From an uncultured Eudoraea sp. (GTDB lineage: Bacteria > Bacteroidota > Bacteroidia > Flavobacteriales > Flavobacteriaceae): a stretch of DNA of 64,000 nt. This document shows positions 26,655 through 36,339 of the stretch, piece by piece. The stretch covers positions 1-64,000 of the forward strand of contig NZ_CAMYOM010000005.1 in NCBI RefSeq assembly GCF_947260015.1. The letters are read 5' to 3'. Below the pieces are notes generated by a model. It was given only the letters and a program-made list of their open reading frames with translations, was not told the origin of the DNA and ran no database searches. Made by a program: the position numbers and the translations under genes. Numbering within the stretch: position 1 is the first letter of the stretch; every line of letters begins with the position of its first letter.

Positions 26655-26986
26655 TGGGTTTTAAAGCTATCCGAAATAAGAAGTGGTTCGGAATATTGAC
26701 AAATATTTATGTGCTGGTATTAACCGTCTTCGTCATATGGATGGCTTTTTTCGATACAAACTCTTTGCTTATACATATGGAGTTGAGGAAAGAAATCAAA
26801 AAATTAGAAAAGACCCAGGAATTTCTGAAAGAAGAAATAACTAAGGATAAAGAAATTATAGAACAACTCTCGGACCCCAAAGAATTAGAAAAATTTGCTC
26901 GGGAAAACTATTATCTTAAAAAAAAGAACGAGGAAATTTATTTGATTGAGTACGAGGATAGTACAAAACAGAAAGAAAATGAATAA
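26654..26986 (+). CDS. divIC: FtsB/DivIC-family septum formation protein
   Basis: The 110-residue bitopic protein has a membrane helix at about 15-33, then a coiled coil (ELRKEIKKLEKTQEFLKEEITKD, split by heptads, about 42-68), then the family region LSDPKELEKFARENYYLKKKNEEIYLIE. FtsB/DivIC proteins join FtsL/FtsQ in the divisome. It overlaps udk by 1 nt and the next gene by 8 nt. The assignment is based on topology and the D-P-x-x-L-E-x-x-A-R-E core. Confidence 0.88.
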   Translation: MGFKAIRNKKWFGILTNIYVLVLTVFVIWMAFFDTNSLLIHMELRKEIKKLEKTQEFLKEEITKDKEIIEQLSDPKELEKFARENYYLKKKNEEIYLIEYEDSTKQKENE

Positions 26987-28361
26987 AAAACAACTGTTTA
27001 AAGATTTCCCGGCGGTTTCTCAACAAGCCTGGAAGCAAAAAATACAAGCAGATCTAAAAGGCGCAGATTACAATGATACGCTGATATGGGAGTCACCGGA
27101 AGGCATTAAAGTGAAACCTTTTTACCAGGCTGATGATCTTAATGAAAGGCTCATAAGTTCGTCCTCTACCAAATCTGACTGGCTAATTGGGCAGCATATT
27201 TTGGTTACAGATGCCTCAAAAGCAAATAAAAAGGCTTTAAAGGCTGTCAAAAACGGAACTGAAAGTTTGATTTTCACCCTGGCCAATCCTGATTTGAAAC
27301 CAAAGGTGATCTTAAAGGGTATTGATATAAATTCAATCCCTGTCCACTTTGAATTTCAATTTCTATCTCTGGCGTACATCATGGATCTTCTATCATATGC
27401 CGGTAGCGCTAAAGAGAATATTTATTTTCATATTGATATTTTGGGTAATTTTTGCAAAACTGGAAATTGGTTTACAGACTTTGAATCAGACCATGCTGCC
27501 CTGGAAGAAATTTTAAATGAGGCTGCAAACACCCCAACCTTAAGTATTGACGTTTCACTCTATCAAAATGCAGGAGCCAACCGAACCCAGCAACTAGCTT
27601 ATGCTCTTGGGCACGCAAGTGAATATCTTAATTTTTTGAATAAGAAAAAGTTATTGCGTTCTGATCTGAAAGTTTGTTTTAAAATGGCTGTAGATGGAAA
27701 TTACTTTTTTGAGATTGCTAAATTAAGAGCCTTACGCCTGCTCTGGAAAACACTTGCAGTTGAATTCGGAGTTTCTTCGGATTGTCATATTTTGGCTTGC
27801 CCCTCAAACCGAAACAAGACAATATATGACTACAATGTAAATCTACTTAGGACCACAACAGAGTGTATGTCTGCAATTCTCGGCGGAGCTGATACAGTTT
27901 ATAATTTATCCTATGACGCCATATATCATGAAAATAATGAGTTTGGAGAAAGAATATCCAGAAATCAATTGCTTATTTTAAAAGGTGAAAGTTATTTGGA
28001 CAAAATTGCGAATCCGTCAGATGGCTCATATTATATAGAGGTGATTACCCTGCAACTGGCAGAAAAGGCATTGGATATCTTTAAACAAATTGAGCAAGGT
28101 GATGGCTTTTTAAAACAATTAAAAGCTCATAATATTCAAAGGAAAATCAGGGAAAGTGCACTTAAACAACAAATTCGCTATGATGCCGGAGAGGAGGTAT
28201 TATTAGGTAGTAATAAATACCCTAACGAAATGGACAAAATGAAGCAGGAATTACAAAAAAATCCTTTTGCCAAAAAAAATCCAAGGAAAACCATTATTGA
28301 ACCAATAGCGGAAATCAGATTGTCAGAATCGTCAGAAAAAATAAGATTGGATCATGAGTAG
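26979..28361 (+). CDS. mutA: methylmalonyl-CoA mutase small (beta) subunit
   Basis: I start at ATG 26979 ([11 protein letters not shown]); an upstream TTG at 26946 would extend 33 nt into divIC. The 461-residue protein is homologous to the mutase barrel ([40 protein letters not shown]) but has no C-terminal B12-binding domain, which marks the non-catalytic small subunit of the heterodimer. The large subunit follows with an 8-nt overlap. The heterodimer interconverts methylmalonyl-CoA and succinyl-CoA. Confidence 0.93.
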   Translation: MNKKQLFKDFPAVSQQAWKQKIQADLKGADYNDTLIWESPEGIKVKPFYQADDLNERLISSSSTKSDWLIGQHILVTDASKANKKALKAVKNGTESLIFTLANPDLKPKVILKGIDINSIPVHFEFQFLSLAYIMDLLSYAGSAKENIYFHIDILGNFCKTGNWFTDFESDHAALEEILNEAANTPTLSIDVSLYQNAGANRTQQLAYALGHASEYLNFLNKKKLLRSDLKVCFKMAVDGNYFFEIAKLRALRLLWKTLAVEFGVSSDCHILACPSNRNKTIYDYNVNLLRTTTECMSAILGGADTVYNLSYDAIYHENNEFGERISRNQLLILKGESYLDKIANPSDGSYYIEVITLQLAEKALDIFKQIEQGDGFLKQLKAHNIQRKIRESALKQQIRYDAGEEVLLGSNKYPNEMDKMKQELQKNPFAKKNPRKTIIEPIAEIRLSESSEKIRLDHE

Positions 28362-30504
28362 AAAAGAGCTGCAACATCTAAATTTAAAAACTATTGATTC
28401 TTATAGACAAAAAGAATCAAAAAAACCCGACTTTATTACTGCCGAAGATATCCAGGTAAAATCCTTTATATCAAAAAATGATATTGAACATTTAGAGCAT
28501 CTTAATTTTGCAGCCGGCATTCCCCCTAATTTAAGAGGCCCATATTCTACTATGTATGTTAGAAGACCGTGGACAATACGACAGTATGCTGGTTTCTCTA
28601 CTGCACATGAAAGCAATGCCTTTTACAGGCGCAATCTGGCAGCTGGTCAAAAAGGTCTTTCTGTTGCCTTTGACCTGCCCACCCACAGAGGTTATGACAG
28701 CGACCACGAACGAGTGGTTGGAGATGTAGGTAAAGCCGGCGTGGCTATCGATTCTATTGAGGATATGAAAATTTTGTTCGATGGCATTCCCTTAGATAAA
28801 ATGTCTGTATCAATGACCATGAATGGTGCGGTACTGCCAATTATGGCTTTTTATATAGTTGCCGCAGAGGAACAAGGAGTGTCTCCTGAACAACTCGCCG
28901 GGACCATTCAAAATGACATACTCAAAGAATTCATGGTTAGAAATACTTACATCTACCCACCTGCTCCTTCTATGCAGATAATTGCAGATATTTTTGAATT
29001 TACCAGTAAATATATGCCCAGATTTAATAGCATAAGTATTTCCGGCTATCATATGCAGGAAGCCGGTGCTACGGCAGATATTGAACTTGCCTACACTCTG
29101 GCGGATGGACTAGAATATATTAGAACTGGTTTAAAAGCAGGTCTGGATATTGATCAGTTTGCCCCCAGACTTTCTTTTTTCTGGGCTATTGGAATGAATC
29201 ATTTTATGGAAATTGCCAAACTGAGGGCAGGAAGAATGCTTTGGGCTAAACTCGTGAAACAGTTTAATCCTAAAAATCCAAAATCTTTGGCACTCAGAAC
29301 TCATTGTCAGACCAGTGGTTGGAGTCTTACCGAACAAGACCCCTTCAACAATGTTGCAAGAACTACAATTGAGGCGTTGGCAGCGGCTTTGGGAGGTACT
29401 CAAAGCCTGCACACGAATGCCTTAGATGAGGCCATTGCTTTACCCACTGATTTTTCGGCACGTATAGCAAGAAATACACAAATCTATCTTCAGGAAGAAA
29501 CAAAAATCACAAAAACAGTCGACCCCTGGGCTGGTAGTTACTACGTAGAATATTTGACAAATGAATTATCCAAGAAAGCCTGGAAGCTTATTGAGGAAGT
29601 CGAGGAGCATGGTGGTATGACAAAAGCAATTGAAGCTGGTATCCCCAAAATGCGGATTGAACAAGCTGCCGCCAAAAAACAGGCTCGTATAGACAGCGGA
29701 CAAGATATTATTGTTGGTGTCAACAAATATCAGTTGGAAGAAGAAGATGAATTGCAGATTCTGGAGGTAGATAATGCAGAGGTACGAAGACAACAACTAG
29801 AACGGTTAGAATCTTTAAAACAGAAAAGAGACAACGCAAAGGTAAAGCGTATACTGAAAAAAATAACAGAAGCCGCAAAAGATAAAACCGCAGCAAAATC
29901 TGGTCAGGGTGAAAACAATTTGTTAGCTTTAGCGATAGAAGCCGCCAGGGCTAAGGCCACTCTTGGAGAGATTAGTGATGCTCTGGAAGATGCTTTTGGA
30001 AGATATAAAGCAAAAATTCAATCGTTTACAGGAGTGTACGCAAAAGAAATTAAGGACGACCAGAGTTTTAAAAAGGCAAGAGAATTGGCCGATAAATTTG
30101 CAGCCCAAGAAGGTCGAAGACCTCGGATTATGGTTGCTAAAATGGGTCAGGATGGGCATGATCGCGGTGCGAAAGTTGTCGCTACCGGGTATGCAGATCT
30201 CGGATTTGATGTTGATATAGGACCCCTATTCCAAACACCTGCGGAGGCAGCAAAACAGGCCGTGGAAAATGATGTTCATATTCTTGGTGTTTCTTCCTTA
30301 GCTGCAGGGCACAAAACCTTGGTACCACAGGTTTTGGAAGAGTTGAAAAAATATGGCAGAGAAGATATCATGGTAATTGTGGGGGGTGTAATTCCCAAAC
30401 AGGATTATAACTATTTATTTGATGCCGGAGCTGCAGCTGTTTTTGGACCAGGCACCAAAATTAGTGATGCAGCTATCCAGATACTTGATATTTTAATAGA
30501 TTAA
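28354..30504 (+). CDS. mutB: methylmalonyl-CoA mutase large (alpha) subunit
   Basis: The protein has 716 residues. The substrate barrel (about 50-530) includes [21 protein letters not shown], split as RGPYSTMY and [10 protein letters not shown], and [20 protein letters not shown]. The C-terminal cobalamin domain has the DxHxxG motif D600-G-H602-D-R-G, where His602 would be the lower cobalt ligand, and [12 protein letters not shown]. It catalyses the adenosylcobalamin-dependent rearrangement of (R)-methylmalonyl-CoA and succinyl-CoA. With the carboxylase operon next door, the pathway from propionyl-CoA lacks only the epimerase in this window. The G3E chaperone MeaB is not seen here. Confidence 0.96.
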   Translation: MSRKELQHLNLKTIDSYRQKESKKPDFITAEDIQVKSFISKNDIEHLEHLNFAAGIPPNLRGPYSTMYVRRPWTIRQYAGFSTAHESNAFYRRNLAAGQKGLSVAFDLPTHRGYDSDHERVVGDVGKAGVAIDSIEDMKILFDGIPLDKMSVSMTMNGAVLPIMAFYIVAAEEQGVSPEQLAGTIQNDILKEFMVRNTYIYPPAPSMQIIADIFEFTSKYMPRFNSISISGYHMQEAGATADIELAYTLADGLEYIRTGLKAGLDIDQFAPRLSFFWAIGMNHFMEIAKLRAGRMLWAKLVKQFNPKNPKSLALRTHCQTSGWSLTEQDPFNNVARTTIEALAAALGGTQSLHTNALDEAIALPTDFSARIARNTQIYLQEETKITKTVDPWAGSYYVEYLTNELSKKAWKLIEEVEEHGGMTKAIEAGIPKMRIEQAAAKKQARIDSGQDIIVGVNKYQLEEEDELQILEVDNAEVRRQQLERLESLKQKRDNAKVKRILKKITEAAKDKTAAKSGQGENNLLALAIEAARAKATLGEISDALEDAFGRYKAKIQSFTGVYAKEIKDDQSFKKARELADKFAAQEGRRPRIMVAKMGQDGHDRGAKVVATGYADLGFDVDIGPLFQTPAEAAKQAVENDVHILGVSSLAAGHKTLVPQVLEELKKYGREDIMVIVGGVIPKQDYNYLFDAGAAAVFGPGTKISDAAIQILDILID

Positions 30505-30650
30505 TTGGTTAGGATACCTTACCCAATGGCTTAATAGCTTTACTTTAACCAACTTTAACGCTTTTGTCAGAGTTATTCACTTTGTGTTAACAAAATACTT
30601 TTTTGTGCATTGTAAATAATCGTATTTTTAACCCCTAACTTACTTCAATT

Positions 30651-30685
30651 ATGGGCAAGATTATTGGGGTGTACTTGAAAAAAAA
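30651..30685 (+). pseudogene. parA: remnant 5' end of parA (MGKII) before a deletion
   Basis: ATG at 30651 begins M-G-K-I-I, the usual start of Bacteroidetes ParA. It then jumps, after two extra bases, to sequence coding G-V-L-E-K-K-V-L-L-I-D-A-D in another frame. The residues normally between (A-N-Q-K-G-G-V-G-K-T-T and about ten more) are absent, and the frame from this ATG stops after 14 codons. Confidence 0.75.
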
Positions 30686-31360
30686 GTGTTATTAATTGAT
30701 GCCGACCCCCAGGCCAATGCTACGTCTGGATTAGGTATTAATGCAGATGAGATTCAAATTGGTACTTACCAGTTGATGGAACATACAAAGACAGCTGGAG
30801 AAACAATTATTCAGACTTCATCTCCTAATGTAGATTTGATTCCCGCACACATAGATCTTGTAGCCATTGAAATAGAATTGGTCGACAAAGATGAAAGGGA
30901 ATATATGATGAAGAAAGCCATTGGAGATTTAAGGGCGTTATACGACTATATTCTTATTGACTGCGCCCCCTCTTTAGGATTACTTACACTAAATGCCTTA
31001 ACAGCTGCAGATTCTGTAATTATTCCCATACAATGTGAATATTTTGCTTTGGAAGGACTTGGTAAATTATTAAACACCATAAAAAGTGTACAAAGGATTC
31101 ACAATCCTGAATTGGATATTGAAGGGATGTTGTTAACCATGTACGATTCCAGATTGAGACTGTCTAATCAGGTTGTGGAAGAGGTCAAGAAACATTTCTC
31201 TGATATGGTTTTTGATACTATAATTCAACGTAATGTTCGTTTGGGAGAGGCCCCCAGTCATGGAGAAAGTATCATAAAATATGATGCCAGTAGTAAAGGT
31301 GCAACAAACTACTTAAATATGGCTAACGAACTATTGAAAAAAAATAGAGAGAAGGTGTAA
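30686..31360 (+). CDS. parA: ParA-family ATPase lacking the Walker A region
   Basis: The readable frame starts at GTG 30686 and encodes 224 residues: LLIDADPQANATSGLG (ParA second motif), YDYILIDCAPSLGLLTLNAL (Walker B region), PIQCEYFALEGLGKLL and a normal C-terminus ending 1 nt inside the parB start. A full ParA has about 255 residues and begins with the deviant P-loop KGGVGKTT, which is missing. As written the protein cannot bind ATP normally. ParA with ParB moves chromosome origins. The gene is either genuinely inactivated or the sequence lost about 64 nt in assembly. The remnant ATG at 30651 supports a deletion rather than an alternative start. Confidence 0.85.
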   Translation: MLLIDADPQANATSGLGINADEIQIGTYQLMEHTKTAGETIIQTSSPNVDLIPAHIDLVAIEIELVDKDEREYMMKKAIGDLRALYDYILIDCAPSLGLLTLNALTAADSVIIPIQCEYFALEGLGKLLNTIKSVQRIHNPELDIEGMLLTMYDSRLRLSNQVVEEVKKHFSDMVFDTIIQRNVRLGEAPSHGESIIKYDASSKGATNYLNMANELLKKNREKV

Positions 31361-32262
31361 TGGCGAAAGCAACCAGGAAACAGGCTTTGGGAAGAGGACT
31401 TTCTGCTCTGCTTAAAGATCCTGAAAATGATATTAATTCGGTATCGGACAGAAACGCTGATAAAGTTGTTGGTAATATAGTAGAACTAGATATTGATTCT
31501 ATTGAGGTAAATCCTTTTCAGCCCCGTTCTCATTTTAATGATGATACCCTTCAGGAACTGGCTTCCTCTATAAAAGAATTAGGAGTTATTCAGCCAATTA
31601 CAGTAAGAAAATCTGACTTTAATAAATTTCAGTTAGTTTCAGGAGAGAGAAGGTATAGGGCTTCTAAATTAATTGGACTTAGAACAATACCGGCATATAT
31701 TAGAATTGCCAATGACCAGGAGTCTCTTGAAATGGCTCTCGTTGAAAATATTCAGCGCCAGGATCTGGATCCAATTGAAATTGCCCTTTCCTATAATCGT
31801 TTAATCAATGAAATAGGTTTGACCCAGGAAAAGTTAAGTGACCGGGTGGGTAAAAAAAGATCGACCATTGCAAATTATCTTCGCTTATTACGCCTGGACC
31901 CCATTATACAAACCGGAATGCGAGATGGCTTCATTTCTATGGGTCATGGTAGGACTCTGGTAAATATTGACCAAAAAGAAGATCAAATTAGCCTTTATGA
32001 AAAAATTGTAAAAAACAGTTTGTCCGTTAGAGAAACTGAGCGTCTTGTGCAGCGATATCACAAAGGACCTAATCAAAAGAAATCTTCAAACAAGTCGTCA
32101 GTAACAACAGATTTAATAAATAATGGCGCGAAACAACTTAAACACTATCTTTCTGCCAATATAACAGTCAATTCTACAGATGATGGTAAGGGTAAGATAA
32201 GTATTCCCTTCAGTTCAGAGGAAGATTTTCAGCGATTGAAAAAACTAATTACAGGTGAGTAA
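31360..32262 (+). CDS. parB: ParB-family chromosome partitioning protein
   Basis: The protein has 300 residues. A basic N-terminus ALGRGLSALL, the ParB CTPase domain with NPFQPR, LVSGERRYRASKL and ENIQRQDLDPIE, then a helix-turn-helix near LTQEKLSDRVGKKRSTIANYLRLL, and a C-terminal dimerisation region. It appears intact and overlaps parA by 1 nt. ParB loads on parS sites and works with ParA and SMC. I saw no obvious full 16-bp parS site in the window. Confidence 0.95.
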   Translation: MAKATRKQALGRGLSALLKDPENDINSVSDRNADKVVGNIVELDIDSIEVNPFQPRSHFNDDTLQELASSIKELGVIQPITVRKSDFNKFQLVSGERRYRASKLIGLRTIPAYIRIANDQESLEMALVENIQRQDLDPIEIALSYNRLINEIGLTQEKLSDRVGKKRSTIANYLRLLRLDPIIQTGMRDGFISMGHGRTLVNIDQKEDQISLYEKIVKNSLSVRETERLVQRYHKGPNQKKSSNKSSVTTDLINNGAKQLKHYLSANITVNSTDDGKGKISIPFSSEEDFQRLKKLITGE

Positions 32263-32893
32263 AAACCTTGTTTTTTTATGTTTATTATTGTTCCCTGTAC
32301 TTTTTTCCTTGGCCCAGGAAGGTCAAAAAGAAAGTCCTAAGGATTCTGTTCCACAAAATTCAAAAAAACAAAAAATTGTTGTTGAAGGTAAAGTAGAAAA
32401 GAAGCGTATAAATCCCTTAGCGCCTAGTAGGGCCGCATTTTATTCTGCTATTCTGCCCGGATTAGGTCAGGCCTATAATAAGCGCTATTGGAAAATTCCT
32501 ATTGTTATTGGTGCCATAGGCGTCGGAATCTATGCCTATAAGTATAATGATGATCTTTATGATCGTTTCCGAACGGCCTTTAAAAGAAGAAGAGCTGGTT
32601 TTACAGATGATGAATTCTATGATGTAAATGGTTCTGGAATAGTTCCTGGCAGTCCGGACTTATCAGACAGCGCCCTGCAGGATGGGCAGGAACGTTATCA
32701 AAGAGATCGCGATCTTGCATTATTTATCACCCTGGCATTATATGCTTTGAATATTATTGATGCCAATGTTGACGCACATTTAAAACAATTTAATGTAGAT
32801 GACGATCTTAGTTTGGATATTAAACCGTATCTCGAATATAACCCAATAGTTGGAGACCCTAACTATGGAGTGGCTTTAACCATTAAATTCTAA
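32255..32893 (+). CDS. DUF5683-domain membrane protein
   Basis: The gene begins at GTG 32255 and overlaps parB by 8 nt. The 212-residue protein has a signal peptide (LVFLCLLLFPVLFSLAQ), a Lys/Pro-rich linker, then the DUF5683 core APSRAAFYSAILPGLGQAYNKRYWKIP and helical membrane segments (VIGAIGVGIYAY and DLALFITLALYALNIIDANVDAHL). The function of the family is unknown. The gene is regularly found between parB and dapB in Flavobacteriia, so it is probably a conserved envelope protein. Confidence 0.88.
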   Translation: MSKNLVFLCLLLFPVLFSLAQEGQKESPKDSVPQNSKKQKIVVEGKVEKKRINPLAPSRAAFYSAILPGLGQAYNKRYWKIPIVIGAIGVGIYAYKYNDDLYDRFRTAFKRRRAGFTDDEFYDVNGSGIVPGSPDLSDSALQDGQERYQRDRDLALFITLALYALNIIDANVDAHLKQFNVDDDLSLDIKPYLEYNPIVGDPNYGVALTIKF

Positions 32894-32896
32894 AAT

Positions 32897-33598
32897 ATGC
32901 ATATAGGTTTATTTGGATATGGGAAAATGGGAAAAATGATTGAAAAGATCGCTATCCAAAGAAATCATACGATAGTTGCTAAAGTAGATGTGGACACAAA
33001 AGAAGTTGACTATTCCGCAATGGATATGGCAATAGATTTTAGTAGTCCGCAGGCTGCATCTAATAATATTAAGAGTTGTCTTGAACACAATGTTCCGGTC
33101 ATATCCGGTACAACAGGTTGGCTGAAAGATTACGACAAAGTGATTTCTTTATGTAAAGAAAAAAATGGGGCATTTATTTATGCTTCAAATTTCAGTTTAG
33201 GCGTAAATCTGTTTTTTGAATTAAACTGCTATTTAGCAAAAATGATGAGCAATTTACCCCAATACAGGGTGTCAATAGAAGAAACCCATCATCTACAAAA
33301 ACTCGATGCCCCAAGTGGAACTGCAATTTCACTTGCTGAAGGTATTATTGAGAATTCTGATTATAAAGGCTGGCAAATGGAAAAATCACAAGACCAACAT
33401 GTCTCTATAATTTCCAAAAGGATTGCGGATGAATACGGTACCCATGTTATTTCTTATGAAAATTTAGAAGACCAGATAGTTATAAAGCACAAAGCGAACA
33501 ATAGGGAAGGTTTTGCATTAGGTGCAGTAGTTGCGGCGGAATGGCTAAATGGAAAAAAAGGTGTCTTCACCATGAAGGATGTGTTAAACCTCGGTTAA
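32897..33598 (+). CDS. dapB: 4-hydroxy-tetrahydrodipicolinate reductase
   Basis: The 233-residue protein opens with the dinucleotide-binding motif GLFGYGKMGKMIE and continues with SGTTGW, YASNFSLGVNLF, ETHHLQKLDAPSGTA and the C-terminal GFALGAVVAAEWL. It reduces 4-hydroxy-tetrahydrodipicolinate with NAD(P)H in lysine and diaminopimelate synthesis. It is shorter than the roughly 270-residue proteobacterial enzyme but of the usual Bacteroidetes size. It lies 3 nt after DUF5683. Confidence 0.95.
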   Translation: MHIGLFGYGKMGKMIEKIAIQRNHTIVAKVDVDTKEVDYSAMDMAIDFSSPQAASNNIKSCLEHNVPVISGTTGWLKDYDKVISLCKEKNGAFIYASNFSLGVNLFFELNCYLAKMMSNLPQYRVSIEETHHLQKLDAPSGTAISLAEGIIENSDYKGWQMEKSQDQHVSIISKRIADEYGTHVISYENLEDQIVIKHKANNREGFALGAVVAAEWLNGKKGVFTMKDVLNLG

Positions 33599-33649
33599 TT
33601 TTGGTAACAAATCGGACGAAATTACGTCTTAAAAAATATATATAAGAGT

Positions 33650-35353
33650 ATGAATAGTACAAATTGGATCATCTTTATTTTAGTTATACAAGTCATTCAT
33701 TTTTTAGGGACCTGGAAGCTATATATTAAAGCAGGAAGAAAACCTTGGGAAGCTGCTATTCCAGTATATAATGCCATTGTATTAATGCAAATTATAAGAA
33801 GGCCTAAATGGTGGGTAATACTTCTTTTCATTCCTATAATTAATCTTCTGATGTTTCCTGTAATTTGGGTTGAAACTATACGAAGTTTCGGTAAAAATAG
33901 CCTTCTTGATACGTGGTTGGTTATCCTAACCCTTGGATTTTATATTTACTATATTAACTATGCCGAAGATGTTACTTATATTGAGGATAGAAGTTTGCAT
34001 CCAAAAAGTGGATTAGGAGAATGGGTAAGCTCCATTGTATTTGCTGTTGTGGCTGCAACACTGGTTCATACTTATTTTATTCAGCCATATGTAATCCCCA
34101 CAGGTTCACTGGAACGTACCCTTAGAGTTGGTGATTTGCTTTTTGTGAGTAAGTTTCATTATGGGGCTCGTGCGCCCATGACCACCATAGCAGCTCCAAT
34201 GGTCCATGATACAATTCCTGGCTTAGGTATAAGATCTTATCTGAAGAAACCTCAACTTCCTTATTTTAGATTAGCGGGATTTGAAAAGGTCAAAAAAAAT
34301 GATATTGTTGTTTTTAGCTGGCCGGCAGATACGGTTCGCGTCTTTTTTAAGAAGGAAGAAGGGGTTAAAAAACCAATTGATAAAAAATCCAATTATGTAA
34401 AGCGTTGTGTTGGAACTCCTGGCGATTCGCTATCCGTAATTGATGGTTTAGTATACATCAATGCCAAACAGCTTCAGCTGTCAGACAGAGCTAAGCCTCA
34501 ATATGATTATAATGTTTACTCACAGAAAGGAGTATCATCAAGGCTACTTATTAGTTTGGGAATAGATGAGTTTACAAGAAAATACTTGTCGGCTCCTTTA
34601 AACCAAAATCAATTTGAAGCTGTCAGTAAATACCTCATAGCTGGAGGTCAAAATGCGAAGGGTGAAATAGAGTTGATTACCGATGCAAGTGGAATTCCCC
34701 CAAAAGTTATTAGACAGGCAGGACTTTCTCTACGGGAAGAAACAGGACGCCAGCGCACAGTGACACTTACCGACGAAATGTTGGAAGAATTAAAAAGTAA
34801 TACTGATATAGATTCTGTTGTAAAAATAGTAGAACCCAAAGGTGTAAAGGGTTATAATATATTCCCTCATGCTCCCGACTATCCCTGGAATAACGATAAC
34901 TTTGGACCAATTTACATACCTAAGAAGGGAGTAACTATTAAGCTAACTCCAAAAGTTCTTCCACTTTATAAAAAGATAATTCGCGACTATGAAGAAAATA
35001 CTGTCGGAGTTTCAGGGAATCAGATAAGTATAAATGGACAGGTTACAGACTCCTATACCTTTAAACAGGATTACTATTGGATGATGGGAGATAATAGAGA
35101 TCACTCAGAAGATAGCCGGAGTTGGGGCTACGTCCCCGCTAATCATATTGTTGGCAAACCAATATTTATTTGGCTTAGCTTTGATAATTTCAACAAGGGA
35201 ATTACTCATTGGAAACCCAGATGGGATAGGATTTTCACAACTGTTGGAGGTGATGGCGAACCCCGGTCTTATTTTAAGCACTTCCTTATTGCACTGGCGG
35301 CATGGTTTATATTTGATTACTTTTGGAAACGTAGAAAGAAGCTTAAAAAGTAA
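33650..35353 (+). CDS. lepB: signal peptidase I, long Bacteroidetes form
   Basis: The protein has 567 residues. An N-terminal membrane region (helices at about 5-25, 38-75 and 85-105, plus one near 130-147) precedes the catalytic serine in PTGSLERTL (S153, consensus SGSMxPTL) and the general-base lysine in YVKRCVGTPGDSL (K251). The C-terminal box MMGDNRDHSEDSRSWGYVP is followed by another membrane helix. About 170 residues lie between the Lys box and the GDNRDHS box, far more than in E. coli LepB. It cleaves Sec signal peptides in the periplasm. Ser and Lys are both present, so activity is expected. Confidence 0.93.
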   Translation: MNSTNWIIFILVIQVIHFLGTWKLYIKAGRKPWEAAIPVYNAIVLMQIIRRPKWWVILLFIPIINLLMFPVIWVETIRSFGKNSLLDTWLVILTLGFYIYYINYAEDVTYIEDRSLHPKSGLGEWVSSIVFAVVAATLVHTYFIQPYVIPTGSLERTLRVGDLLFVSKFHYGARAPMTTIAAPMVHDTIPGLGIRSYLKKPQLPYFRLAGFEKVKKNDIVVFSWPADTVRVFFKKEEGVKKPIDKKSNYVKRCVGTPGDSLSVIDGLVYINAKQLQLSDRAKPQYDYNVYSQKGVSSRLLISLGIDEFTRKYLSAPLNQNQFEAVSKYLIAGGQNAKGEIELITDASGIPPKVIRQAGLSLREETGRQRTVTLTDEMLEELKSNTDIDSVVKIVEPKGVKGYNIFPHAPDYPWNNDNFGPIYIPKKGVTIKLTPKVLPLYKKIIRDYEENTVGVSGNQISINGQVTDSYTFKQDYYWMMGDNRDHSEDSRSWGYVPANHIVGKPIFIWLSFDNFNKGITHWKPRWDRIFTTVGGDGEPRSYFKHFLIALAAWFIFDYFWKRRKKLKK

Positions 35354-35390
35354 TTATTTATTTTTTTGGGTGGAAAAAAAATACTAATTG

Positions 35391-36023
35391 ATGAACTTGC
35401 TACTCCATCCTACCTACTTGCCTGATATTGCCACTTATGCAACTCTTGTGCAAAATAAAATAATCTGGGAAGTCTGCGACAATTATCAAAAACAAACCTA
35501 TCGAAACCGGGCCTTCATTTGTACAGATCAGGGAAAATTTATGTTAAATATTCCAATTAAACATGTAGGTGGCAAGCAGGGCAGACAAAAGTATAAAGAT
35601 GTAAGGCTGGATAATGATTACAGATGGCAGCGTCAACATTGGAGGACGCTTCAAACCGCATACAGGACATCTCCTTTTTTTGAATATTACGAAGATGATC
35701 TGGCTCCGCTTTTTATGAATAATTACTCCTATTTATTAGATTTTAATCTTAAGGCAATTGATATTATTGCCAGTTGCCTGCAATTCAACATTAACAACAG
35801 GCAAACTGATGTCTATGAGCCAAATCCCAAAACGGTTTTTGATGCCAGGTTTTTGGTACATGCCAAAAAAAAAATTAATATGAGGCAAAAAAGCTATATG
35901 CAGGTTTTTAATGCCAGGCATGGTTTTATTGAAAATTGTAGTGTTCTGGATTTGTTATTTAACGAAGGTACTGCCAGTCTTGATTATTTAATGAATCAAA
36001 ATCTCAATTTTCTGAATGCTTAG
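35391..36023 (+). CDS. WbqC-like family protein
   Basis: I start at ATG 35391; a TTG lies just before. The 210-residue protein has the WbqC pattern: LLHPTYLPDIATYATL, EVCDNYQKQTYRNRAFI, LNIPIKHV, DNDYRWQRQHWRTLQTAYRTSPFFEYYEDDL and LDLLFNEG near the end. WbqC proteins are often near sugar or O-antigen genes and are thought to transfer or modify, but their reaction is not established. In Flavobacteriia the gene conservedly follows lepB. It overlaps the next gene by 8 nt. Confidence 0.88.
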   Translation: MNLLLHPTYLPDIATYATLVQNKIIWEVCDNYQKQTYRNRAFICTDQGKFMLNIPIKHVGGKQGRQKYKDVRLDNDYRWQRQHWRTLQTAYRTSPFFEYYEDDLAPLFMNNYSYLLDFNLKAIDIIASCLQFNINNRQTDVYEPNPKTVFDARFLVHAKKKINMRQKSYMQVFNARHGFIENCSVLDLLFNEGTASLDYLMNQNLNFLNA

Positions 36024-36339
36024 ATTCCTACTCCATTACGGTATTCATATAATAGTACCAATAGCAATTGGCCTAATATTTTTTAAAAATAATAGAATAT
36101 GGATTATCCTAATTCTCCTTTCGGGAATCTTAATTGATGTAGATCATTTAATTGCTAATCCCATATTTGATCCCGGGAGATGCAGTATTAATTTCCACCC
36201 CCTTCATTCCTATTGGGCCATTGCGGTTTATATCTTGCTGTTTATTTTTAAGAAGACAAGGATAATCGGGCTTGCTTTACTCATTCACATACTGGCAGAT
36301 TTGATTGATTGTTACTTCTTGTTGTCAGAGTCGAATTGA
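36016..36339 (+). CDS. DUF6122 small membrane protein
   Basis: The 107-residue protein has four hydrophobic segments. Conserved polar residues sit in the membrane parts: LLHYGIHIIVP, LIDVDHLIANP, FHPLHSYW and LIHILADLIDCYF. The repeated His/Asp motifs (DVDH, HPLH, HILADLID) resemble metal-dependent membrane hydrolases of the YdjM/DUF457 type, but function is unknown. The 3' end overlaps the convergent gene by 15 nt (36325-36339). Confidence 0.82.
   Translation: MLRFLLHYGIHIIVPIAIGLIFFKNNRIWIILILLSGILIDVDHLIANPIFDPGRCSINFHPLHSYWAIAVYILLFIFKKTRIIGLALLIHILADLIDCYFLLSESN

Noticed and set aside
30505-30560. Terminator after mutB (ATTGG...CCAAT hairpin)
   Set aside because: The stem is imperfect and there is no following T run.
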